Source: Pedobacter schmidteae
GTDB lineage: Bacteria > Bacteroidota > Bacteroidia > Sphingobacteriales > Sphingobacteriaceae
Direction of reading: 5' to 3'
Assembly: GCA_945906015.1 (NCBI GenBank)
Contig: CAMDQV010000124.1
Coordinates: forward strand, 1 to 6,265
DNA: 6,265 bases
The position numbers and the translations under genes are program-made. Position 1 is the first letter of the stretch. Each line of letters opens with the position of its first letter. The notes below the pieces were generated by a model. It searched no databases, was not told where the DNA came from, and saw only the letters and a program-made list of their open reading frames with translations. Shown one piece after another: positions 1-5,839 of this stretch.

Positions 1-1
1 T

Positions 2-1024
2 AAAGCACTTGATTTTCAATCTTTTAGTCCGGGTTCTATCATTCTTACTGATTCTGGGATAGATGAAATTGGCGATCCTCTTAGAGATGCATCCTCTCTA
101 ATTAGAACACTCAAATCTCCCATTGGTACTTTTTATGATAAATTCAGATTGTTATCTCTTCGATTAAAACTGGCTGGTAATAGCATTGATGAGATTTTTT
201 CGAAGAAGGAAACTACCACATTAGAATACCTTAGCCGTGCTGGATTTGGCGAAAAGATTATTTCTGATTTTTTTGCTCCTTTTATGTCTGGAATTTATCT
301 TGAGCAAAATCTAGACACTTCTTCACGAATGTTTGAGTTTGTATTTAAAATGTTAAGCGAGGCAGATACCGCTATACCCGCTAAAGGTATGGGCATGATC
401 TCTAGCCAGCTCGCTTCGGATCTATCTGTAGAAGAATTGATCTTGAATGAACGCGCCATAAGTATTGATGGCAATGAGGTTCAAGCTGCTTCAGGAAATG
501 TTTATGAGGCTTCCAAAATTCTAATTGCCACTACTGCCGATTGCATACCGGTGCCATTTCAACGTAGGCTAATCAAGAAAAAATCAGTAACCTGCATGTA
601 TTTTTCAGCTGAAAAGGCTCCTTATCAAAAGGCCCTGATTGCATTGAATGCTAATCCTGATAGACTCGTAAATAATATGGCTGTCATCAGTAATGTTTCT
701 TCCCGTTATGCTCCAGAAGGAAAATCACTTATTTCCGTTTCACTTTCTGGTCAAGAACAATTTATAAAACAGGATGAGCTTGAATTTAAGGTAAAAGATG
801 AGTTGAAATTCTGGTTTTCAGAATGTTCTAACTGGGTACATATTAAAACATATGATATTCCATATGCCTTGCCTGATAATACTCATGTAATAAATGATAT
901 TATTCCATCTTCATTAAGAATAAATTACTCTACTTTTATTTGTGGTGATCATTTAGTGAACGGATCTATCAATGCAGCCATGAAAAGCGGACGATTAGCT
1001 GCAGAGGCTATTCTATCCATGTAA
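2..1024 (+). CDS. FAD-dependent oxidoreductase, amine-oxidase/phytoene-desaturase-like (5' truncated)
   Basis: The reading frame is open from base 2 to the TAA at 1022-1024, giving 340 residues of a protein whose N-terminus, including the Rossmann GxGxxG dinucleotide-binding motif, lies upstream of the window. The visible part matches the C-terminal two thirds of flavin amine oxidases and desaturase-like proteins. Around partial residues 91-101 is FAPFMSGIYLE, resembling the family's PFxxGVFL segment. KGMGMI at about 128-133 resembles the 'GGM' strand, and ILIAT at about 173-177 is a typical second Rossmann strand. The C-terminal FAD-contacting block at about 312-337 contains FICGDH, then a Ser/Asn-rich turn, then SGRLAAEAI. 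An internal TTG at 149 could be taken as a start but is very unlikely, because conserved family sequence continues before it. The substrate cannot be read from the sequence. A MarR-type gene follows after 19 nt and probably shares the transcript. The family call is secure; the reaction is not. Confidence 0.88.
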   Translation, partial: KALDFQSFSPGSIILTDSGIDEIGDPLRDASSLIRTLKSPIGTFYDKFRLLSLRLKLAGNSIDEIFSKKETTTLEYLSRAGFGEKIISDFFAPFMSGIYLEQNLDTSSRMFEFVFKMLSEADTAIPAKGMGMISSQLASDLSVEELILNERAISIDGNEVQAASGNVYEASKILIATTADCIPVPFQRRLIKKKSVTCMYFSAEKAPYQKALIALNANPDRLVNNMAVISNVSSRYAPEGKSLISVSLSGQEQFIKQDELEFKVKDELKFWFSECSNWVHIKTYDIPYALPDNTHVINDIIPSSLRINYSTFICGDHLVNGSINAAMKSGRLAAEAILSM

Positions 1025-1043
1025 ACAATTATTTCTACCTAAA

Positions 1044-1718
1044 ATGAAAAGTTACAAATTAATATATCAGCTTCTTAATCTTGTTGAAGATTTTGAAAGT
1101 GAAAATAAAGACAGAGATTTGACCCTGAGTGAGTTTTCAGGTTTCCTGATTAATCATCTTAGCCAAGCTAATTCAGAGGCGGCAGCGGATGTCCGTTTTG
1201 GCGATAATTATGATCATTCCAAGCAATCAGCCTACCAGATTGATAACACGATTGGGCGATTATTTATTTATATGAGTCGCTATGCAAAATCCTATATCAA
1301 AAAGACATTGGATGGTACTCCGCTTCAAAGTCCTGAAGATTTTACTTGTCTGGCAATTCTTCTTACTCATGACAGCCTTTCAAAAAGTGAATTGATTAGT
1401 AGAAATATTCAAGAGAAAACCTCAGGTACTGAGGTGATCCGTCGTTTGATCCAAGCTGGATTAGTCTCCCAATTAGATGATATTCATGATAAAAGATCCA
1501 AGAGTATCTCAATTACAGATCAAGGTAAGCAGCTTTTATACCGCGTGTTTGAGGATATGAATGATGTAGGTAAAATGGTTACTGGAAATTTAAGTTTAAC
1601 AGAAAAATTAAATCTGCAATACTTATTACAGAAGCTGGATACCTTTCATTATAAGCTACATGAAAATAAAGTTATTCAAGGCAAAGATGATATCCGGAAT
1701 CATTCAAAAATGCTTTGA
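1044..1718 (+). CDS. MarR-family winged-helix transcriptional regulator
   Basis: This encodes a 224-residue cytoplasmic DNA-binding protein. The clearest evidence is the winged-helix region. A helix-turn-helix spans about residues 112-140 (LSKSELISRN, then TSGTEVIRRLIQAGLV), and it is followed by a wing at about 146-158 reading DIHDKRSKSISIT, the MarR-type D-x-R-S-K signature, and then DQGKQLL. Residues 60-100 and 165-205 are helical and would form the dimer interface. At 224 residues it is longer than a typical MarR protein (about 140-160), mainly because of an N-terminal extension of about 60 acidic and polar residues. The ATG lies 19 nt after the oxidoreductase stop, in A/T-rich sequence without a Shine-Dalgarno motif, as is usual in Bacteroidota. 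Co-transcription suggests that it regulates its own operon or responds to a substrate of the neighbouring flavoenzyme; this is inference. No operator is visible inside the window, since the operon promoter lies upstream of it. Confidence 0.88.
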   Translation: MKSYKLIYQLLNLVEDFESENKDRDLTLSEFSGFLINHLSQANSEAAADVRFGDNYDHSKQSAYQIDNTIGRLFIYMSRYAKSYIKKTLDGTPLQSPEDFTCLAILLTHDSLSKSELISRNIQEKTSGTEVIRRLIQAGLVSQLDDIHDKRSKSISITDQGKQLLYRVFEDMNDVGKMVTGNLSLTEKLNLQYLLQKLDTFHYKLHENKVIQGKDDIRNHSKML

Positions 1719-1834
1719 TATATAGTCTTATATTTTCTGATTCTTTTTATTTAACTAAAACTATTAAAATAGCAGCTAAATAATTTCAAATTGATGATCG
1801 TAATATTTTTTGAAAATTAGGTAATGCTTGCTTG

Positions 1835-3427
1835 TTAATTAACCAGTAACATTGTTCTGATCTGCTGAATAGTGTTGTTCTGTAACCTTGCATAATAAAC
1901 GCCAGGTAAATATCCTTCGTTCTCAAACGTGATTTTATGATTACCAGGACTTATTTCAGCATCAACCAGTGTTTTGATCAATCTTCCTTCTGTATTAAAT
2001 ACTTGTATAAGTGTATGTCCGCCTGAACACTCATAAGAGATAGTTGTTGATGTTTGGAAAGGGTTTGGATAATTACTAATAATGTTTTTTCCGGCATTGG
2101 CGATTATTAAATCAGGTCTACTTGACATGCAGGGAGCAGATTTTTTAATAATTGGTATATTCTGGAAGTTCTTGAGCATGACATTTGCAAGAGTTGTTTC
2201 AGGAACACAGAACCATTGCTGCAAAATTGCTGCATAAATGGAGCGGAAATCGTATTGCATTGGGACATTATCTGCAGTGCCTGTCGTTAAATTGATGATC
2301 GGACTGGTACCTGATACATCATTCTGGGCATAATGTCCAAAAACAAATAGTGGAGCTGCTGCTCCATGATCGGTTCCTCCACTTGAATTAGACTTAATAC
2401 GTCTTCCAAATTCAGAAAAGGTCATTCCGATTACTCTTTTACTTGAATTCAGGAATTCCAAATCATCCATAAATGCTTTTATTCCTTCTGAAACTTTTTG
2501 CATCAGGATTGCATGTGTTCCGGTTTCAGTGGCATTTGAGTTAACCTGCTGGGCATGGGTGTCAAATCCTCCAAGGCTTACCATGTATATCCTTGTTTTT
2601 AAGCCACCGGCTATCAAACGTGCAACTATTTTTAATTGATCGGCAAGGCTATTTCCTGTAGGATAACCCGAAAACTGCTTAGTTACTTTTGCCGCTGCAC
2701 TTCTAATCACTGAGCCATACTGCAGGGTTTGCTGAGCAATCTGTCGAACATAAGTTAACTCTTTTCCTCCCCTGGTATTTGGGGCTGTTCCTTGTATTCC
2801 ATTGATCAGGTTGTAAAAATTAACAGGATCTGAAATAGCCATTCCCATATTTACTCCGGGGCCCTGCATAGCAGGTGAAACAAATGATCCGATTTGAATA
2901 GCCAGAGGGTCGGGCATTACACTGCTTGGATATCCCGTTGGGAAGCTAGTAAATTCTTCATTTAAATAGCGCCCTGCCCATCCTGAATTGATCGATTGAT
3001 TAGAATCGGCAGCGCTAAGCCAGATATCAGTAGCCCTGAAATGTGAAAAATTGGGTTGTGGATATCCAACTGACTGAACGATCTTTAGTTTTTCATCATT
3101 AAACATAGTTTGCAACCCTGTCATTGAAGGATGTAAACCGGTAAAACTTGTACCGTTTAATTTTAGGATTTTATTTCTTGGGATAATAATATTTGAACGG
3201 GCATTGGTTAGATTATCGTATTGGTCTATTGGAATAACCATATTTAGCCCGTCATTACCTCCATTTAGTTGAACAATAACTAATACATGGTCAGTTTCTG
3301 TTGGAGCCTGTGTAAGTGCAGAAACAAGAGGAGACTCCGCAAAGGCTTTAAAAGTAAATCCATTAATCAGCGCTGGGAATACAATTCCTGCAGGTGCTGA
3401 ACGCCGTATAAAATCCCTTCTTTTCAT
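1835..3427 (-). CDS. DUF1501 protein with Tat signal and T9SS type A C-terminal sorting domain
   Basis: The 530-residue product is predicted to be exported. Residues 1-30 form a twin-arginine signal: KRRDFIR fits the S/T-RRxFLK pattern and is followed by a hydrophobic stretch ending near AFA at 28-30. The DUF1501 domain covers about 45-425. Its landmarks are QLNGGNDGLN (53-62), NFSHFRATDIW (126-136), LGGFDTH (285-291), SEFGRR (338-343) and GGTDHG (350-355). DUF1501 is related to the alkaline phosphatase/sulfatase superfamily, and the DHG element resembles that superfamily's late metal-ligand motif, but no activity has been established from sequence. Residues about 448-530 are a type IX sorting domain, starting at NYPNPF (452-457) and continuing with beta-strand repeats to the C-terminus, so the mature protein should cross the outer membrane and be anchored or released. 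It is second in an operon, and its ATG overlaps the DUF1800 stop by four bases (ATGA), implying coupled translation. Family and sorting calls are strong; the biochemical role is unknown. Confidence 0.93.
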   Translation of the reverse strand: MKRRDFIRRSAPAGIVFPALINGFTFKAFAESPLVSALTQAPTETDHVLVIVQLNGGNDGLNMVIPIDQYDNLTNARSNIIIPRNKILKLNGTSFTGLHPSMTGLQTMFNDEKLKIVQSVGYPQPNFSHFRATDIWLSAADSNQSINSGWAGRYLNEEFTSFPTGYPSSVMPDPLAIQIGSFVSPAMQGPGVNMGMAISDPVNFYNLINGIQGTAPNTRGGKELTYVRQIAQQTLQYGSVIRSAAAKVTKQFSGYPTGNSLADQLKIVARLIAGGLKTRIYMVSLGGFDTHAQQVNSNATETGTHAILMQKVSEGIKAFMDDLEFLNSSKRVIGMTFSEFGRRIKSNSSGGTDHGAAAPLFVFGHYAQNDVSGTSPIINLTTGTADNVPMQYDFRSIYAAILQQWFCVPETTLANVMLKNFQNIPIIKKSAPCMSSRPDLIIANAGKNIISNYPNPFQTSTTISYECSGGHTLIQVFNTEGRLIKTLVDAEISPGNHKITFENEGYLPGVYYARLQNNTIQQIRTMLLVN

Positions 3428-5055
3428 GATAGTTGATATTCAGGAAGGTTCATAAGATATTTAAACATGGACTTTAAGCGTGTAAGTACGATTGTTCTGT
3501 TAGCTGTATTAGTCACATTTGCTTTATACGTTACCCATGCAGCAGTCCAATATGAATCGGTTGACTGTCCAGAAAGGAGTATACTTTTTAGGAAATCTTT
3601 TACTTCTTTTGAAACATCGATCGCATAAATTATGGAAAGACTGTCGGTTATTAAAATATTCGGATCAGTAGGATTTGATAAACTTTCAACAAAAGAAAGA
3701 ATATCTATAGTTATATTTTTCCCATTTCTGGTATAACCATTTCCAATCATCGTATCGCTAAATTGGCTACGCCTTGGTAGTGTATCTGCATTGATCCATA
3801 ACTCATGAAACTGAGGCTCCTGGTAATAGGCAGCCCACCCTGCAACACTTGGAGGATCTCCCAGATTTTGCTGCATATTGGAAGCTTGAGTGCGAATATA
3901 CTCATGCATGTAATAGTAATTGATTGTATCTGTTGAAAGCGGAAAAACTACATTGAACTCCCTGCATAATCCAATACAATAGTCAACAGGCCCCTTAATC
4001 ATACAAGCACGGTTAACGGGGTCAAAGAAATGCTCACTACTAAAAAGCGCCTTTAAAACAGGCTTTATTTCATAATTATTACTTCTAAATAGTGCAGCAA
4101 GGGGTTCAATCAAATTTGTTTCTGTGGCTTGATCAATTTCATAATAAACAAAAAATCGATACAATCTGCGACAGATATAAAGAGCTGTTTCTGGCTGCAG
4201 AAAAATCATATTGATCAATTCATCCAACTCGGTTGCGCCCGCTGCACCTGTTTTTCCTGTAATTAATGTGTTATTGTAAAACGAGGAAAACTGTTTATTT
4301 CCGGTATCGTGTCTAGTAGAGTCAAAGGCAGAAGTAATGGTTGTTGCATTGACTGTATATCCAGTTAATACTTTTGCAGCTTGTTTTACATCACTTTCAG
4401 TATAATTTGATTTCGGACCTTTTCCAAGCGTAAATAATTCTTGTAATTCTCTTCCGTAGTTTTCGTCAGGGCTGGTTTTATTATTTAGATAGCCATTCAG
4501 GTACCTCAGCATTCCTGGGTCAAGTGTTATCTCTTTTACCAGAGTTTTGAAATTGCCAAGTGCAAATTTCCTTAATAACGCATTATGCTTGTAAGAATAT
4601 CTGGCGTCATTAATATCAACAGTTTCAGTGGCAAAGTGATTATGCCAAAATAATACCATTTTTTCATGAATAGAGGTATTCTGATTTAGCATCAATCCTG
4701 CCCACCATGATTTGAAAGATGAATGTCTATAACCTGTAGCGTTACCATCATTAGGAGCTGTTACCCAGCTTTGTCCCAATGGAACAACTGGGTCAGTATA
4801 GTTAGTATTATTGTAATTATTAACTGGAGGATTAGGAGTAGGATCTGCAATTAATAGCATATCGAGAACTTCATCCAGAGATTTACCTTTTACTTTGGAT
4901 ATGTCATTAGGTTTTACACCAAAAAGTACACGCCTTAATAGATGCATGATTTCAGCATTACCAAAGGGTGGCGAATAAGGAAGTAATCCTGCATTTGTTC
5001 TAAATTCAGGAGATTTTGTATGCGTATTGGCGGTAATGAAACTACGTCTATCCAT
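3424..5055 (-). CDS. DUF1800 domain-containing protein
   Basis: The product is 543 residues from the ATG at 5055. A longer frame can be opened with a TTG at 5085 (553 residues), but that TTG is the last three bases of a perfect TAnnTTTG promoter element. MDRRSFI is also the more usual kind of start for this family. Numbered from the ATG, DUF1800 landmarks are HLLRRVLFG (38-46), the Trp-rich stretch followed by LFWHNHFAT (135-143), YLNG (185-188), ENYGRELQELFTLG (198-211, matching the family's N-x-A/G-RELxELFTLG block) and LGDPPSVAGW (398-407). The start MDRRSFIT looks like a twin-arginine motif, but what follows is polar (TANTHTKSPE) with no hydrophobic core and no sorting domain, so its export route is unclear. 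DUF1800 and DUF1501 genes are commonly adjacent in Bacteroidota and Planctomycetota, which suggests joint function. The molecular role is not established. The family call is strong. Confidence 0.92.
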   Translation of the reverse strand: MDRRSFITANTHTKSPEFRTNAGLLPYSPPFGNAEIMHLLRRVLFGVKPNDISKVKGKSLDEVLDMLLIADPTPNPPVNNYNNTNYTDPVVPLGQSWVTAPNDGNATGYRHSSFKSWWAGLMLNQNTSIHEKMVLFWHNHFATETVDINDARYSYKHNALLRKFALGNFKTLVKEITLDPGMLRYLNGYLNNKTSPDENYGRELQELFTLGKGPKSNYTESDVKQAAKVLTGYTVNATTITSAFDSTRHDTGNKQFSSFYNNTLITGKTGAAGATELDELINMIFLQPETALYICRRLYRFFVYYEIDQATETNLIEPLAALFRSNNYEIKPVLKALFSSEHFFDPVNRACMIKGPVDYCIGLCREFNVVFPLSTDTINYYYMHEYIRTQASNMQQNLGDPPSVAGWAAYYQEPQFHELWINADTLPRRSQFSDTMIGNGYTRNGKNITIDILSFVESLSNPTDPNILITDSLSIIYAIDVSKEVKDFLKSILLSGQSTDSYWTAAWVTYKANVTNTANRTIVLTRLKSMFKYLMNLPEYQLS

Positions 5056-5082
5056 TAAAGACTCAAATATTTTATTAATAAT

Positions 5083-5090
5083 CAAAATTA
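5083..5090 (-). promoter_or_regulatory. Putative -7 box (TAnnTTTG) for the DUF1800-DUF1501 operon
   Basis: On the minus strand the bases read TAATTTTG, a perfect match to the Bacteroidetes primary-sigma -7 consensus TAnnTTTG. It lies 27 bases upstream of the ATG at 5055, which would give a leader of roughly 20 nt. The -33 TTTG element is weak: the closest candidate at the expected spacing is TTTAG near 5106-5110. No other perfect match was found in the gap between this operon and the small membrane-protein genes. The short AT-rich motif could occur by chance, so the call rests on position and perfect match together. Confidence 0.5.
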
Positions 5091-5164
5091 ATAGTATTTT
5101 TCTATCTAAAAAATAATATAAAATTATTTTGATTTACATCATGTTGTTTAAATTTTTCTTCGTC

Positions 5165-5188
5165 TTTCTTGTATCATCTACAAAGAAA
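5165..5188. repeat. Imperfect inverted repeat (hairpin) of unknown role
   Basis: The left arm TTTCTTGTA (5165-5173) can pair with TACAAAGAAA (5179-5188) around a 5-nt loop, giving nine base pairs with one bulged A. It lies about 75 bases upstream of the putative DUF1800 promoter element and about 145 bases past the end of the small membrane-protein operon on the same strand. No T-run follows on either strand, so it is not a standard intrinsic terminator. It could be an operator or an RNA 3' hairpin, or it could be chance in AT-rich DNA. Confidence 0.3.
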
Positions 5189-5303
5189 TCCTAAAAAGCT
5201 AGTACAATAAAAACGATTGGTAAAAAGATGATTAATTAACTTCAATTAGAATAAAAATTTATTTCATTTTATTTAATAATAGTATATGGTAATTATTATT
5301 TTT

Positions 5304-5330
5304 TTGATCTAAGCTATCCATTGAACTAAG
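5304..5330. repeat. Short spaced direct repeat, TTGAtCTAAG / TTGAaCTAAG
   Basis: Two decamers matching at nine of ten positions begin at 5304 and 5321, a 17-bp step. They lie just beyond the stop codon of the 43-residue gene, in sequence with no other assigned role. They could be a regulator's half-sites or simple chance. Nothing else in the window repeats this unit as far as could be seen by eye. Confidence 0.3.
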
Positions 5331-5332
5331 CC

Positions 5333-5464
5333 TTAACTATCTTTTTTACGTTCAAAAGGATTATTATTATTCATTATTCTAAATTCTCGAATAGTTGCAA
5401 TAATAAAAGCAATAAATGCAACAGAAAGAATTGACGTTAAAATTAGTATGTCTAACTGCTCCAT
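5333..5464 (-). CDS. 43-residue single-pass membrane protein, function unknown
   Basis: The frame begins MEQLDILILT and runs for 43 residues to a TAA at 5333-5335. Residues about 5-24 form one hydrophobic helix rich in Ile, Leu, Ala and Phe. It is followed by a charged, polar tail (REFR, four Asn, then PFERKKDS). The positive-inside rule predicts the N-terminus in the periplasm and the tail in the cytoplasm. Its ATG comes one base after the stop of the 60-residue gene and has an A-rich upstream stretch. That spacing is the main argument that it is real: a membrane-type frame with a proper ATG placed exactly there is unlikely to be accidental. The family is not recognised. It may form a complex with, or accessory to, the protein encoded just before it; this is inference. 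Confidence 0.62.
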   Translation of the reverse strand: MEQLDILILTSILSVAFIAFIIATIREFRIMNNNNPFERKKDS

Positions 5465-5465
5465 T

Positions 5466-5648
5466 TTATTTTTTTGTTTTTGAATTTAAATAATTTAATA
5501 ATCCTAATATTGTTGGTGGCCATAATCCTATAAAAAGTGCCTTATCTACGTTTTTTTCAACTAAGTAGTAATATTCCGACAAAAAAATTAATAAAACTAC
5601 AATCCCTAATATAATCAACTCCGATGTCTTGAAATTTTCTTTTTTCAT
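5466..5648 (-). CDS. 60-residue two-pass membrane protein, function unknown
   Basis: This is a small, hydrophobic protein beginning MKKENFKTSE. A first membrane helix lies at about residues 10-30 and a second at about 37-54 (ALFIGLW, then PPTILGLLNYL). The ends are lysine-rich (KK near the start, SKTKK at the end), so both termini are probably cytoplasmic. The GLWPPTILG segment with its double proline in the second helix is the most distinctive feature. The ATG is preceded by A-rich sequence (TTAAAAAC), a normal Bacteroidota start context. A near-consensus -7 element (GAAATTTG, one mismatch) lies at 5700-5693 on the minus strand, about 45 bases before the start, without a clear -33 partner. 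It forms an apparent operon with the 43-residue gene one base downstream. No function can be assigned; the protein is probably real because of its length, topology and tight coupling. Confidence 0.68.
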   Translation of the reverse strand: MKKENFKTSELIILGIVVLLIFLSEYYYLVEKNVDKALFIGLWPPTILGLLNYLNSKTKK

Positions 5649-5734
5649 GTTTTTAATTTGTGGTTAAAATTAAGGTTTATTTTTATATTCTTCAAATTTC
5701 AATAATTTAATAATCATGAATTAATAATTTATTT

Positions 5735-5839
5735 ATGGACAGTATTAGTATTTATATTCTTAACTGTTTATTTTTAATTTTAGTTCTCAGTTGTTTTTTT
5801 CTTAATAGCCATTTAATTTTTGCACCCAATAAATCATGA
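5735..5839 (+). CDS. Possible 34-residue hydrophobic ORF overlapping the sugar dehydrogenase start
   Basis: The frame begins MDSISIYILN and runs 34 codons to a TGA at 5837-5839, which overlaps the downstream ATG at 5836-5838 as ATGA. Residues about 6-23 are strongly hydrophobic and include two cysteines, and the tail is short (LIFAPNKS). The exact four-base overlap would allow coupled translation of the dehydrogenase gene. Against it, the sequence is very T-rich, and any open T-rich frame encodes Phe, Leu and Ile, so a membrane-like peptide is the default expectation. A weak promoter-like arrangement at 5791-5822 would also lie inside it. The reading is plausible but unproven. Confidence 0.25.
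   Translation: MDSISIYILNCLFLILVLSCFFLNSHLIFAPNKS

Noticed and set aside
149..1024. TTG at 149 as the start of the oxidoreductase
   Set aside because: The frame is open back to base 2 and family-like sequence precedes the TTG, so the gene is simply cut by the window edge.
1784..1815. Inverted repeat TTTCAAA / TTTGAAA as a terminator between the convergent genes
   Set aside because: The stem has only seven pairs, nearly all A-T, with an 18-nt loop and no properly placed T-run. It is too weak to call in such AT-rich sequence. The rest of the 1719-1834 gap shows nothing else.
3424..5055. DUF1800 as a Tat substrate in its own right
   Set aside because: The RR motif is present, but no hydrophobic core follows, so a standalone Tat signal is not supported.
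5141..5194. A 17-codon + strand ORF resembling a short signal peptide (MLFKFFFVFL...)
   Set aside because: It is very short, in T-rich DNA where hydrophobic peptides arise by default, with no partner gene, and it overlaps the hairpin at 5165-5188.
5791..5822. TTG plus TAATTTTTG as the sugar dehydrogenase promoter
   Set aside because: The downstream box has one base too many for TAnnTTTG, and the implied start would leave a leader of only about 7-10 nt. It may be used, but the match is not good enough to list as a feature.
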